From: Halogeometricum sp. S3BR5-2
GTDB lineage: Archaea > Halobacteriota > Halobacteria > Halobacteriales > Haloferacaceae
Length of the DNA: 64,000 nt
Direction: 5' to 3'
NCBI RefSeq assembly: GCF_031624635.1
Contig: NZ_JAMQOQ010000004.1
Coordinates: 1 to 64,000, forward strand
The notes under the pieces were generated by a model. The model did no database searches, was not told where the DNA came from, and saw only the letters and a program-made list of their open reading frames with translations. The first letter of the stretch is position 1; every line of letters begins with the position of its first letter. Below, piece after piece: positions 28,793-36,670 of the stretch. The position numbers were made by a program, and so were the translations under genes.

Positions 28793-29113
28793 TCACAGGT
28801 CGAACTGACGCGCGAACCAGCGCTCGCGGGCCGCCGCGACCATCGCCGCTGCATTCTCGAACGCCGTCGTCTCCGCGACGAACGCGTCCCACTCCTCGCG
28901 GGGGATGACGCCGAGTTCCGCCGGCGACGACGCCGACGACGGACTCGCGCGAACCATCTCGCCGAACGTTCGAAACGAGGTGTGTTCGCGCAGAAACGCC
29001 CGCTCGAACAGCTCTGTCGGCGGAATCGACTCCCATTCTGCGAGCACCGCGGCCGCGCTCGGCGGCCCCTCGGCCGAGTCGTCCGACACGTCGACCGTCA
29101 GATCGAATCCCAT
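28793..29113 (-). CDS. Conserved haloarchaeal protein, 106 aa
   Basis: Acidic, mostly helical soluble protein, with start MGFDLTVDVSDD, then a helix LAEWESIPPTELFERAFLREHTSF and another, EEWDAFVAETTAFENAAAMVAAARERWFARQF. No recognised domain. Convergent with the bicupin gene. The ATG at 29113 is the only one followed by protein-like sequence throughout. Confidence 0.6.
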   Translation of the reverse strand: MGFDLTVDVSDDSAEGPPSAAAVLAEWESIPPTELFERAFLREHTSFRTFGEMVRASPSSASSPAELGVIPREEWDAFVAETTAFENAAAMVAAARERWFARQFDL

Positions 29114-29410
29114 ACCTCCCCGTCCGTCTCGCCGGCACGTAAACCGTTCGCGTCGATAGTCCCGAACGCGGACGGAGGGACGACTGCGTCCGTCAGCCGT
29201 GGCGCGTCGCGCGGACCCGTGTCGAAGCGTGCGGTCGCGTCGTGTTACCGGGGGTCGCCGGCGTCCGGAAAGCCATACCCGTTCGCAGTCCGAATCGGGC
29301 AGTATGAAGACGATACCGACGCGAACGCGCGACCGACCGCGGAGCCGAGTCGAGTTCCGGGCGACCGCCGGACCCCGCGCGAATCGAGCCGAGACGGGAG
29401 GATGGAAGCG

Positions 29411-30613
29411 ATGAGCGACGGCTACCGGTTCGAGTTCGACGCGCCCGTGATTCGCTCCCGTCGCGGCGCGGCCGCCGACCTCGGAGACGAGTTGGAAGCG
29501 CACGGCCTGGAACGCGCGCTCGTCGTCTGCGGGTCGACGGTGGGGGAGACGCCAGCCGTGATGGACCCCGTGAGAGACGGACTGGGCGACCGGTTAGCGG
29601 GCGTGTTCGCGGAAACCACGCCGGAGAAACGACTCGGCACGGCCTACGACGGACTGAACGCCGCGCGGGAGTGCGACGCCGACGTCGTCGTCGGCCTCGG
29701 CGGCGGCAGCAGTCTCGACGTGGCGAAGGTGGTCAGCCTCCTCGCGGCGGACGAACGACCGCCCGAAGAGGTGGGCACCGAACTCGTCGAGTCGGGAACC
29801 GTCTCCGTTCCGTCGGGCGACCTCCTGCCCGTCGTCGCGGTGCCGACGACGCTGGCCGGCGCGGAGATGTCGAACGTCGCCGGCGTGACGGCCTCCCCCG
29901 AATCGGGTCCGGTCGACGAATCCGCTGGCGGCGGCATCGCGGACCCGAAACTGACCCCTCGGGCCGTCGTCTACGACCCCGAACTGTTCGCGACGACGCC
30001 GAAGGGCGTCCTCGCGGCGTCGGCGATGAACGGCTTCGACAAGGGTATCGAGACGCTGTACGCCTCGAACGCGACACCGGTGACCGACGCGACGGCGTCG
30101 CGCGGACTCGGACTGCTCGAACCCGGTCTGCGCCGACTGGGCGAGGGCGCCTCGGACCCGGACCCGGAGACGCTGGACCCGGTCGTCGAGGGGACGATGC
30201 TCGTCCAGTACGGCGTCTCCCGCCCCGGCGGCGTGACGCTCTCTCTCATCCACGCGTTCGGACACGGCCTCACGCGCACGTACGACGTGCAGCAGGGCGC
30301 CGCGCACGCCGTCGTCGCCCCGCACGTCCTGCGCTACCTGTTCGAGGAGGTCGACGGCCGGCGCGAACTGCTCGCGGAGTCGCTCGGCGTCGGGCGGGCG
30401 GCGGACCCCGCCGCCGCGGTGGTCGACGCCGTCGAACGGGTTCGGGACGCGCTGTCGCTCCCGTCGCGCCTGCGCGACGTGGACGGCCCGGAACCCGCCG
30501 AGTTCGAGGCGGTGGCCGAGGACATCGTGAACGACTCCTTCCTCGCGAACGCCCCCGAAGACCTCGAACCGACGGCCGAAGCGGTCGAGGGAGTGCTCCG
30601 GGACGCCTACTGA
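29411..30613 (+). CDS. Iron-containing alcohol dehydrogenase / maleylacetate reductase family
   Basis: A 400-residue group III dehydrogenase. NAD(P) binding GLGGGSSLDVAK (about 95-106) and a metal/active-site region SLIHAFGHGLTRTYDVQQGAAHAVVAPHVLRYL with the family's His spacing. Maleylacetate reductase would fit an aromatic degradation setting next to a gentisate-dioxygenase-like gene, but glycerol or other alcohol dehydrogenase functions are equally compatible. Two starts are possible (29402 and 29411); the second is preferred because the conserved region begins directly after it. Confidence 0.82.
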   Translation: MSDGYRFEFDAPVIRSRRGAAADLGDELEAHGLERALVVCGSTVGETPAVMDPVRDGLGDRLAGVFAETTPEKRLGTAYDGLNAARECDADVVVGLGGGSSLDVAKVVSLLAADERPPEEVGTELVESGTVSVPSGDLLPVVAVPTTLAGAEMSNVAGVTASPESGPVDESAGGGIADPKLTPRAVVYDPELFATTPKGVLAASAMNGFDKGIETLYASNATPVTDATASRGLGLLEPGLRRLGEGASDPDPETLDPVVEGTMLVQYGVSRPGGVTLSLIHAFGHGLTRTYDVQQGAAHAVVAPHVLRYLFEEVDGRRELLAESLGVGRAADPAAAVVDAVERVRDALSLPSRLRDVDGPEPAEFEAVAEDIVNDSFLANAPEDLEPTAEAVEGVLRDAY

Positions 30614-30694
30614 GTGGCGGGGCGGCGGGCGCCGGCCCTCTCTCCCAGACCGTTCCACCCTCCGGTTCGACCCGTTCGGTTTTTCTAATTCGTC

Positions 30695-30731
30695 TATCAA
30701 AGCTAGTTTTGCTATTTTTCTATCTTTGATA
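30695..30731. repeat. 8-bp inverted repeat with T-rich surroundings
   Basis: TATCAAAG (30695-30702) and CTTTGATA (30724-30731), perfect arms around 21 AT-rich bases, in the 258-bp gap between the dehydrogenase and the AEC transporter. It is flanked by T-runs (30680-30685, 30707-30710, 30715-30719). It could terminate the upstream gene or act as an operator for the carrier. Confidence 0.35.
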
Positions 30732-30871
30732 TACAATATAGTTTTTACATCTTGGAACTATCACGTTCGATTGCCACTATCGGCGGCGAGAGCGGTCGAG
30801 ACGCCGGTCGAGGCGGTCGCCGCGGTTGCCGCAGGCGTAAGACCGAATGGGGCGCTGACCGACGGGAGCGC

Positions 30872-31780
30872 ATGGATGTCGTCTCGAACCTGCTCTATCT
30901 CCTCGTCCTCCTGTTGGCGGGCATCGGCGGGCGGCGCCTCGGCCTCCTGACCGAGTCGCGGGCGGACCTGCTCACGGGGTTCGCGTTCTACCTCGCGCTC
31001 CCGGCGCTCGTCTTCACCTCCACGTCCACCCAGTCGCTCGGGGACGTACTCGAACCGCGTCTGATCGCCGGGTTCTGGCTCGTGCTCCTCGTCGTCGGCG
31101 CGGCGGGGTGGGTCGTCCACCGACGGACCTCCTCCCCGGCGGCTCGGAGCGTCGCCGTCGTCCAGTCGTATCACTGCAATTTCGGCTTCCTCGGTCTGCC
31201 GATAACCGCGGCGGCGTTCGGCGACGTCGCCACCGCGAAGGCGAGCGTCATCCTCGGCGTCGGCGGTCTGACGCAGATACCGGCGACCGTCGCGATCCTC
31301 GCCCTCGTCAACGAGGCGGAGGCCGACCTCAGTAAGGAACTCCGAGGGTTCCTCGCCAACCCCGTTATCGGCGCGTTGGCGCTCGGCTTCCTCTGCTCCG
31401 CGCTCGGTGTCTCCGTTCCGGGGGTCGTCTCGGACGGCCTCGGCGCTATCTCGCAACTCGCGCTTCCGGCCGCACTGCTGGCCGTAGGGGCATCGCTGTC
31501 GCTCGACGCGGGCGCCGTCGACCTCCCGACGGTCGGGTCGGTCGTCGCCCTGAAGATGCTGTTCATGCCCGCGACGGCGCTCGCCGCGTTCTCGCTGCTC
31601 TCGGCGAACCTCTCGACCACCCGCGCCGGCGTGCTCATGCTCGCCATGCCGACGGCCATCTCCACGTTCATCTACGCGACGGAACTCGGCGGCGATGCGG
31701 ACCTCGCCTCCGCCAACGTCTTCGCGACCACCGTCGCGTCGGTTGGAACCATCTTCGTCGTCCTCCAGTTCGTCGGATGA
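30872..31780 (+). CDS. AEC family transporter
   Basis: A 302-residue membrane protein with about ten hydrophobic segments, of the auxin efflux carrier (AEC) family, which includes malate/malonate and other carboxylate permeases in prokaryotes. Family features: GFAFYLALPALVFTST near residue 40, QSYHCNFGFLGLPITAAAFG (about 105-125), LRGFLANPVIGALALGF, and the late LMLAMPTAISTFIYATELGGD. The open frame starts at 30752, but the ATG at 30872 directly precedes the first membrane helix. Its partner among the nearby metabolic genes is unknown. Confidence 0.85.
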   Translation: MDVVSNLLYLLVLLLAGIGGRRLGLLTESRADLLTGFAFYLALPALVFTSTSTQSLGDVLEPRLIAGFWLVLLVVGAAGWVVHRRTSSPAARSVAVVQSYHCNFGFLGLPITAAAFGDVATAKASVILGVGGLTQIPATVAILALVNEAEADLSKELRGFLANPVIGALALGFLCSALGVSVPGVVSDGLGAISQLALPAALLAVGASLSLDAGAVDLPTVGSVVALKMLFMPATALAAFSLLSANLSTTRAGVLMLAMPTAISTFIYATELGGDADLASANVFATTVASVGTIFVVLQFVG

Positions 31781-32040
31781 GGTTGTGCCCCAATCCCGAC
31801 GACGCCGCGCGGAAGCCGGATTTCCATGACTGGTAACGATAGCAAACCCGGAAGAGGTGGCAAAGACGAAAAAGACAGCAAAGATAGAGTAGATCAGTAA
31901 CGGACAGTAGATATCAAAACTGGCAAAACGAGAGTGTATAGAACATATTCGTTGGACACTAACTCCGCGAAACGGAGCGCCGAACCGCGAGGAAGAGAGA
32001 CTCGACTGATACTCCTCTGAGACCGACCTCGATTTGCTTT
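31781..32040. other. 260-bp convergent intergenic region
   Basis: Lies between the stop codons of the AEC carrier and the BKACE gene. It is purine-rich and AT-richer than average (31830-31960). No gene or clear hairpin is seen; termination of both transcripts is expected here. Confidence 0.4.
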
Positions 32041-32889
32041 TCAGGCACTCAGGCCCAGTATCTCGCGCGCTTGGTCGGTCGTCGCCACCGGTCGGCCGAG
32101 ACGCTCCGAAATCTCCGCGACGCGCTCCACCAACTGGGCGTTCGACTCGGCCAACTCGCCGCGCCGGAGGTAGATGTTGTCCTCCAGTCCGACTCGGACG
32201 TGACCGCCGAACAACACCCCCATCGTCGCGAAGGGGAGTTGGTGGCGGCCGAAGCCCAGCGTGTTGAACGTCGCTCCGGGCGGTAAGTTTGCGACGGAGT
32301 TCAAGAAGTTCTGTGGGGTCGGCCGAGTGAGCGTGCCCGGACCGAAGATGAGCGTAGCGTAGACGGGCGCCGAGAGGTCGCGGCGTTCGAGGAGGCCGTG
32401 CACCTCGTTGAGGTGGCCGTCGTTGAACACCTCCAGTTCGGGCTTGATTCCGCGCGTCCGCATCTCGTCGTACAGGTCGTCCACCAGTCCTCGGGTGTTC
32501 TCGCTCGTCAGGCGGTCGTAGCGGTTCAGCGGACCCATGTCGAGCGAGGCCATCTCGGGCGCGGGGTCGGTGCGTAGCGGTCGCGCCCGGTGGTCGTCGG
32601 GCGCGGCCGTTCCACCCGTGGAGTGCTGGATGATAACGTCGTCGGCGTAGCGTCGGACCGCGTCGTCTATCTCCTGAAAGCGCTCGGTCGAGAAGGAGCG
32701 CTCGCCGTTCGGCCGGCGGGCGTGGAGGTGAACGACGGACGCTCCGGCCGCCTCGGCCTCGGCCGCCGCCCGTCCTATCTCCTCGGGCGTCTCGGGCAGG
32801 TTCGGGTTCGCCTCCTTACCGTGGACGCCTCCGGTCAGCGCCGCGGTGAGTATCACGGGGTCCCCGGCGAGGTAGTCCTCGTACGTCAC
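32041..32889 (-). CDS. BKACE family beta-keto acid cleavage enzyme
   Basis: A 282-residue zinc enzyme of the 3-keto-5-aminohexanoate cleavage enzyme (BKACE, formerly DUF849) family. These TIM barrels combine a beta-keto acid with acetyl-CoA to give acetoacetate and a new CoA ester. Visible motifs: ILTAALTGGVHGKEANPNLPETPEEI at the start, VVHLHAR with metal ligands H54 and H56, IIQHSTGG, and the C-terminal LGRPVATTDQAREILGL. Substrates vary widely in this family. The start overlaps the stop of a small 4-Cys gene by four bases (ATGA), so the two are translationally coupled. Confidence 0.9.
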   Translation of the reverse strand: MTYEDYLAGDPVILTAALTGGVHGKEANPNLPETPEEIGRAAAEAEAAGASVVHLHARRPNGERSFSTERFQEIDDAVRRYADDVIIQHSTGGTAAPDDHRARPLRTDPAPEMASLDMGPLNRYDRLTSENTRGLVDDLYDEMRTRGIKPELEVFNDGHLNEVHGLLERRDLSAPVYATLIFGPGTLTRPTPQNFLNSVANLPPGATFNTLGFGRHQLPFATMGVLFGGHVRVGLEDNIYLRRGELAESNAQLVERVAEISERLGRPVATTDQAREILGLSA

Positions 32890-33098
32890 GGAGCGTCCCC
32901 GCTCTCGTTCCCGTTTCCGACCTCCCCGTCGGCGTTCGCGCGGTAGATTTCGCAGTCGGTCGCGTGGTCGAGTCCGTAGCGGTCGTTGCAGATGTCGGCG
33001 CGCATCGCCTGCACGAACTCCTCGGCGGCGGCGCAGTAGGCGCGGGGCGTTCCGTCGCCGTCGGGGAGCGGTCGGTACTCCGAGAACGGGCAGGTCAT
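32886..33098 (-). CDS. Small four-cysteine protein, 70 aa
   Basis: Cys residues at about positions 3, 22, 37 and 49 and a conserved-looking core (TCPFSEYRPLPDGDG, AYCAAAEEFVQAMRADICNDRYGLDH-DCEIYR) suggest a small metal-binding or [Fe-S]-type domain. The tail is Gly/Asn/Glu rich. It lies directly upstream of, and overlaps by four bases, the BKACE gene. The function is not recognised. I rate this real because of the overlap and the regular Cys spacing. Confidence 0.65.
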   Translation of the reverse strand: MTCPFSEYRPLPDGDGTPRAYCAAAEEFVQAMRADICNDRYGLDHATDCEIYRANADGEVGNGNESGDAP

Positions 33099-33178
33099 AG
33101 CAGTCGTTAGTACACGGCGGACTTAACCGCTGGCACGCCGGAAGCGCCGCGTTCGGTGCGTCGACGGACGAACGAGGC

Positions 33179-34378
33179 TTAGAAATCGCCCGTAACGATG
33201 TCGTTCACGCGCCGACGGTCGAACAGCGGTTCGTCGCCGAACGCCTCGGGGTAGAGCCCCTGCGCGGCCATCTCGAGTTGGAACAGGTAGATGATGGGTC
33301 CCTGGTACGTCAGGCCGCCGTAGACGACGCGGTCGTTCTGCACCGCCGTGAGTTGACTGGCGACGTCGTGCTGCTGGAGGGGTCGGACGACGTTCTCCCG
33401 GAAGTACTCCTCCGTGATGTTCCCCTGAATCCGGACCGCGATGGCGTCGGGGTCGATATCGAGGAGCGTCTCGAAGTCGATAGTGCCGCCGCCCGCCTGC
33501 GCGTCGGCGATGCCGTTCTTCGCCAGGGCGTCGCCGACGTTCAGAGTGCGCCACTGCTTCGACGCCGTCCCCTCGCCGATGAGGTAGGGGTAGAACGATT
33601 CGGGCGGGATGCTCGCGGGATACAGGAGCGCGACGTCGAGCGACTCGTCGGGCAGGTTCTCCCGAATCGAGGCCGTGACCTCCTCATTGAGGTTCGCGAA
33701 CGCGTCGTAGCGCTCCTGCTGTCGGAACAACTGCGCGACTTTCTCGAAGGCCTCGTACAGCGAGTAGTGCTGGTAGTCGTGCCAGTCGTACACCCGCGTG
33801 AAGATGGTGTTTCCGAAGAACGGGGCCACGTTCCGACGTACCTCCTCTACGTCACTTCGACTCCACTGGAGTCGGTTGGACATGAAGTTGGGGTCGACGA
33901 CGTGGACGTCGGCGCCTATCTCGTAGAATATCTCCTTGCCCGTCCCCTCCTGGTACAGCGTCGTCAGGCTCTCTTTATCGACGGAGACGTCCGGCAGTTC
34001 CTCGTAGTAGTGGGTTCCGAAGCGCTCGGGGACGCCGATGGCCTCCAGTCCGTCCGCCTGGCCGAGGGCGACGCCCATGTCCGCGTAGTCGCCCGTGAAC
34101 GGGACCCACGACTCGGGGACGCCGTCGAGCTCGACGGTGCCGACGGGTTCCATCGACACCGCGTACGACTCGCCGGACGCCGACTCCGTCGCGGCGTCCG
34201 TCCCCTCCCCGGTCGTCGACTCGTCCCTCGCGGACGACGTCGGGTCGCCACCGTCGCCGGTCGCGGTCGAACCCGCGCCGTCCTGTCCACACCCCGCCAG
34301 CGCGCCGCTGACGGCGAGGCCGGTGCCCGCCTTCAGGAATCGCCGCCGCGTCGAACCGTCCTGCGTATCTCGCGTCAT
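33179..34378 (-). CDS. Fe3+-siderophore-type ABC substrate-binding lipoprotein
   Basis: A 399-residue periplasmic-binding protein of the FhuD/BtuF class. Tat signal RRRFLKAG (11-18) and lipobox LAGC (27-30); a long Ser/Thr/Asp linker (about 31-75); then the two-lobed domain with EAIGVPERFGTHYYEELPDV, GADVHVVDPNFMSNRLQW, DWHDYQHYSLYEAFEKVAQLFRQQ, and FETLLDIDPDAIAVRIQG. It has no adjacent permease or ATPase gene, so it must work with a transporter encoded elsewhere. Two DtxR-like operators lie immediately upstream of the ATG, indicating iron regulation. Confidence 0.88.
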   Translation of the reverse strand: MTRDTQDGSTRRRFLKAGTGLAVSGALAGCGQDGAGSTATGDGGDPTSSARDESTTGEGTDAATESASGESYAVSMEPVGTVELDGVPESWVPFTGDYADMGVALGQADGLEAIGVPERFGTHYYEELPDVSVDKESLTTLYQEGTGKEIFYEIGADVHVVDPNFMSNRLQWSRSDVEEVRRNVAPFFGNTIFTRVYDWHDYQHYSLYEAFEKVAQLFRQQERYDAFANLNEEVTASIRENLPDESLDVALLYPASIPPESFYPYLIGEGTASKQWRTLNVGDALAKNGIADAQAGGGTIDFETLLDIDPDAIAVRIQGNITEEYFRENVVRPLQQHDVASQLTAVQNDRVVYGGLTYQGPIIYLFQLEMAAQGLYPEAFGDEPLFDRRRVNDIVTGDF

Positions 34379-34381
34379 GTT

Positions 34382-34395
34382 TTCGGCTTGCCTAA
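34382..34395. promoter_or_regulatory. DtxR/IdeR-like operator, proximal copy (one mismatch)
   Basis: TTCGGCTTGCCTAA, an inverted repeat with arms TTCGGC / GCCTAA (one mismatch from the symmetric TTAGGC). It begins 4 bp upstream of the ATG of the siderophore-binding protein gene, so a bound repressor would cover the start site of a leaderless transcript. The same TTAGGC-type motif is repeated 37 bp further upstream. Confidence 0.55.
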
Positions 34396-34418
34396 AGAAC
34401 CTAAATCGGTTTCGATTT

Positions 34419-34432
34419 TTAGGCGAGCCTAA
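34419..34432. promoter_or_regulatory. DtxR/IdeR-like operator, distal copy (perfect)
   Basis: TTAGGCGAGCCTAA with perfect 6-bp arms TTAGGC / GCCTAA, the type of site bound by DtxR family iron regulators such as SirR/Idr in haloarchaea. It lies 41-54 bp upstream of the ATG at 34378, just behind the expected TATA position. The 37-bp centre-to-centre spacing to the proximal copy is about 3.5 helical turns. Confidence 0.65.
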
Positions 34433-34598
34433 GGAGTATGGTCGAATCTTCGTATCGGGGCCGACGCCAGTTAGGCCGGTGCAGTCGTCGCCGAAAAGGT
34501 ACGAAAACGGAGCGGTTCGTACATACCGAATACGTACAAGCCCGGAGAGGCGATTATGAGGGTTGTACAGATTTCTCAGGTCGTAAAGCCGCCAGAGC

Positions 34599-34607
34599 TA
34601 AATATAG
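34599..34607 (+). promoter_or_regulatory. TATA element of tbsP-like gene
   Basis: TAAATATAG lies about 20-28 bases before the ATG at 34627, consistent with a leaderless or very short leader. Confidence 0.45.
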
Positions 34608-34626
34608 ACCAGCGCTGAAATAAAGT

Positions 34627-35457
34627 ATGAACTACCCAGCAGAACTGCTGACAGACGAGATGAGCGATGTTTTCGAGCGGGCGTTCGAGACGACTGAGCG
34701 TTCGCTGTATCTCGTCAACCCCACCGTCGACACCCTCGAACGGGCGGTGGAGTCGCTCAGCACGTTCGCGGGGCCGACGCCGACGGTCCGTGTACTGGGC
34801 GAGAAGACCGTGCTGCGCGAGGTCATGGACGACTTCCTCGTCGCCAGTCGGACGGCCGACCTCGTGGAGTCGGAGTCGCTGGAACTCCGCGTCCTCGACG
34901 ACGCGGACGGCCACAAGCCGAACCTGATGGCGTCGGAGTCCGTCGTGACGACGGTCGTGAGCGCGGATTCGCTGTTGGCGGGGCTTCAGACCGACGACGA
35001 GGAGTTCGTCGGCGCGGTGCGCGAGGAGTACGAGACGCTGTTCGAGGCGAGCGACGAGTACAAGCTTCACACGCCGGGACTCAGCCGAGTCGAGACGACC
35101 ATCGCGGAGCGTCTCGGTCCGGAGTGCAGGACCGACTTCACCGACCTGCTCTCGAACCTCCAGACGGCCCGCGGGGGCGGCGACGGTCCGGACGAAGTCG
35201 CTATCAGCCTCCTCGTCGCCGCGCGGAACGAGGAACTGTTCTACGACGTCTCGCGGTGGGCCGAAGATATCGGCCTCGCCTCGAAGGCGACGTTCTCGCG
35301 GAAGAAGAGCGAACTCGAAGAGCGGGGCCTCATCGCCACGGAGAAGGTTCCCATCGACGTCGGCCGCCCGCGACTTCGCCTCAAACTCGGCGACGAGCGC
35401 CTGAGAGACGCCAGCGGGGCGCAGTTGGCGAGCGTCGCGCAGAGCATGGGCAGCTAA
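34627..35457 (+). CDS. tbsP: TbsP-like transcriptional regulator
   Basis: A 276-residue haloarchaeal regulator. It has an N-terminal sensor-like domain (about 1-150: LYLVNPTVDTLERAVESLSTF, TVRVLGEKTVLREVMDDFLVASR), then a C-terminal winged helix (about 185-262: DEVAISLLVAARNEELFYDVSRWAEDIGLASKATFSRKKSELEERGLIATEKV). It matches the family described in Haloferax volcanii as TbsP, which controls a glyceraldehyde-3-phosphate dehydrogenase gene together with TrmB. It may take part in sugar-dependent regulation, but no target is visible here. An AT-rich promoter lies upstream. Confidence 0.75.
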   Translation: MNYPAELLTDEMSDVFERAFETTERSLYLVNPTVDTLERAVESLSTFAGPTPTVRVLGEKTVLREVMDDFLVASRTADLVESESLELRVLDDADGHKPNLMASESVVTTVVSADSLLAGLQTDDEEFVGAVREEYETLFEASDEYKLHTPGLSRVETTIAERLGPECRTDFTDLLSNLQTARGGGDGPDEVAISLLVAARNEELFYDVSRWAEDIGLASKATFSRKKSELEERGLIATEKVPIDVGRPRLRLKLGDERLRDASGAQLASVAQSMGS

Positions 35458-35540
35458 GGCGAAGCGACTCCGTTTCCCGCCCCGCGTATCGCCGGACGGG
35501 ATTCTGTGGCGTTTATCACCGTGGACGACCAGTGCGGCGT

Positions 35541-36284
35541 ATGGTCGACCGACTGGACGACGTCGACAAGCGGATTCTCTATCACCTCGTGCGGGACGCC
35601 CGGAACACCTCCGCGCCGATGGTGGCCGAGGAGGCGCACGTCTCCGCCGGGACGATTCGGAACCGGATCAACCAACTGGAGGCCGACGGCGTCATCCGCG
35701 GTTACCACGCGCACGTCGACTACGAACGCGCGGAGGGTCGCCTGACGAACCTCGTCGTGGGGACGGCGGAGATAGCCGAGCGGGAGCGGTTGGCCAAGCA
35801 GATAGCCGACGTGCCCGGCGTCGTCAACGTCCGACAACTCATGTGCGGAACCGCGAACATCCACGTCACGACGGTGGGGGAGGACGCCCAGGAACTCTCG
35901 CGGGTCACCCGGAGCGTAGCGGAGATGGGGTTGGAGATAGAGGACGAACACCTGTTACAGCACGAGGAGCACAGTCCCTACCGCGCGTTCGGACCCGAGG
36001 GGCGGCGGGGACGACAGTCCATCGCCGACTTCATGTCGCTGTCCGGCGGCGCCGAGGTGGTGGAGGTGAGCGTCGCGCCGGGGGCGAGGATAGACGGGAC
36101 GACGCTCAGCGAGGCGAACGAACGCGGCTACGTCGACCCGGAGGTGCTCGTCGTCTCCGTCGAACGCGACGAGCAGATACTCACCCCGCGCGGCGACACC
36201 GAGATACGCGCCGACGACCTGGTGACGCTGTTCGCCCGCGGCGACCTGCCCGAGGACACCATCGCGGCGTTCGGCGGCGATTGA
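35541..36284 (+). CDS. Lrp/AsnC regulator with TrkA_C domain
   Basis: A 247-residue regulator with three parts: Lrp-type HTH (about 1-60, LDDVDKRILYHLVRDARN-TSAPMVAEEAHVSAGTIRNRI), a RAM-like/AsnC domain (about 65-145), and a C-terminal TrkA_C (RCK_C) domain (about 165-247, EVVEVSVAPGARIDGTTLSEANERGY through ADDLVTLFARGDLPEDTIAAF). RCK_C domains bind small ligands in potassium transport systems, so the protein may link transcription to an ion or nucleotide signal. It follows the tbsP gene by 83 bp in the same direction. The ATG at 35541 begins the HTH. Confidence 0.85.
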   Translation: MVDRLDDVDKRILYHLVRDARNTSAPMVAEEAHVSAGTIRNRINQLEADGVIRGYHAHVDYERAEGRLTNLVVGTAEIAERERLAKQIADVPGVVNVRQLMCGTANIHVTTVGEDAQELSRVTRSVAEMGLEIEDEHLLQHEEHSPYRAFGPEGRRGRQSIADFMSLSGGAEVVEVSVAPGARIDGTTLSEANERGYVDPEVLVVSVERDEQILTPRGDTEIRADDLVTLFARGDLPEDTIAAFGGD

Positions 36285-36670
36285 GCGGACGGGAGAAACG
36301 ACGGGCGCGGCCCGCGTCCGACGGCCCGCCTCACCCGATGTTGACCGCGGACGGTGCCGAAACGGATGCTAGATGCGTCGAGGGGGCTGAATCGGGAACG
36401 TGTGTCACTCGAAACTGTATTGATTCTGTGACAGTAGCAAAAACATACATTTATCAGCTGGTCCGCGAAAGTGGAGGTGCGGGAGCGCTTCTCCCCCATC
36501 CCACCACGTTCCCGCACCGGGGCCGGAGACGGCGTCGGTTCGAGTCCCCCCGGACTCACTTTTGATTCGACGACTTGAGGGCGACGGCCGCGACTCGAAA
36601 AACCGGACAGAGTGTCGACAGCTCGGAACGACAGACAGACGCTTGTATCCCGGCCGCCTACGTCCGAGGG
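36285..36670. other. 386-bp intergenic region
   Basis: Lies between the Lrp-TrkA_C and DHH genes. It holds the tRNA-like structure described separately, plus an AT-rich stretch at 36425-36455 that could be a promoter for it. The DHH gene frame is open upstream but shows no protein-like sequence before 36671. Confidence 0.4.
36460..36556 (+). ncRNA. tRNA 3'-half-like or structured RNA, doubtful
   Basis: Contains a perfect B-box-type GGTTCGAGTCC (36537-36547) and a 4-bp hairpin GCCG-GAGA-CGGC (36522-36533) like a long variable arm. The 5' end GGTCCG (36460-36465) can pair with CGGACT near 36551-36556, and a 7-bp GTGCGGG / CCCGCAC hairpin (36477-36517) lies inside. No D-arm is found, and the T-stem would have two mismatches, so this is not a normal tRNA. 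It could be a decayed tRNA or an unrelated structured RNA. A T4 tract follows. Confidence 0.25.

Noticed and set aside
34627-35457. TbsP-like regulator first considered a sugar-binding TrmB protein
   Set aside because: The HTH is at the C-terminus and the sensor part lacks the TrmB sugar domain, whereas TrmB has an N-terminal HTH.
36460-36556. Complete tRNA gene
   Set aside because: No D-arm, mismatched T-stem and imperfect acceptor stem; only a tRNA-like structure is kept at low confidence.
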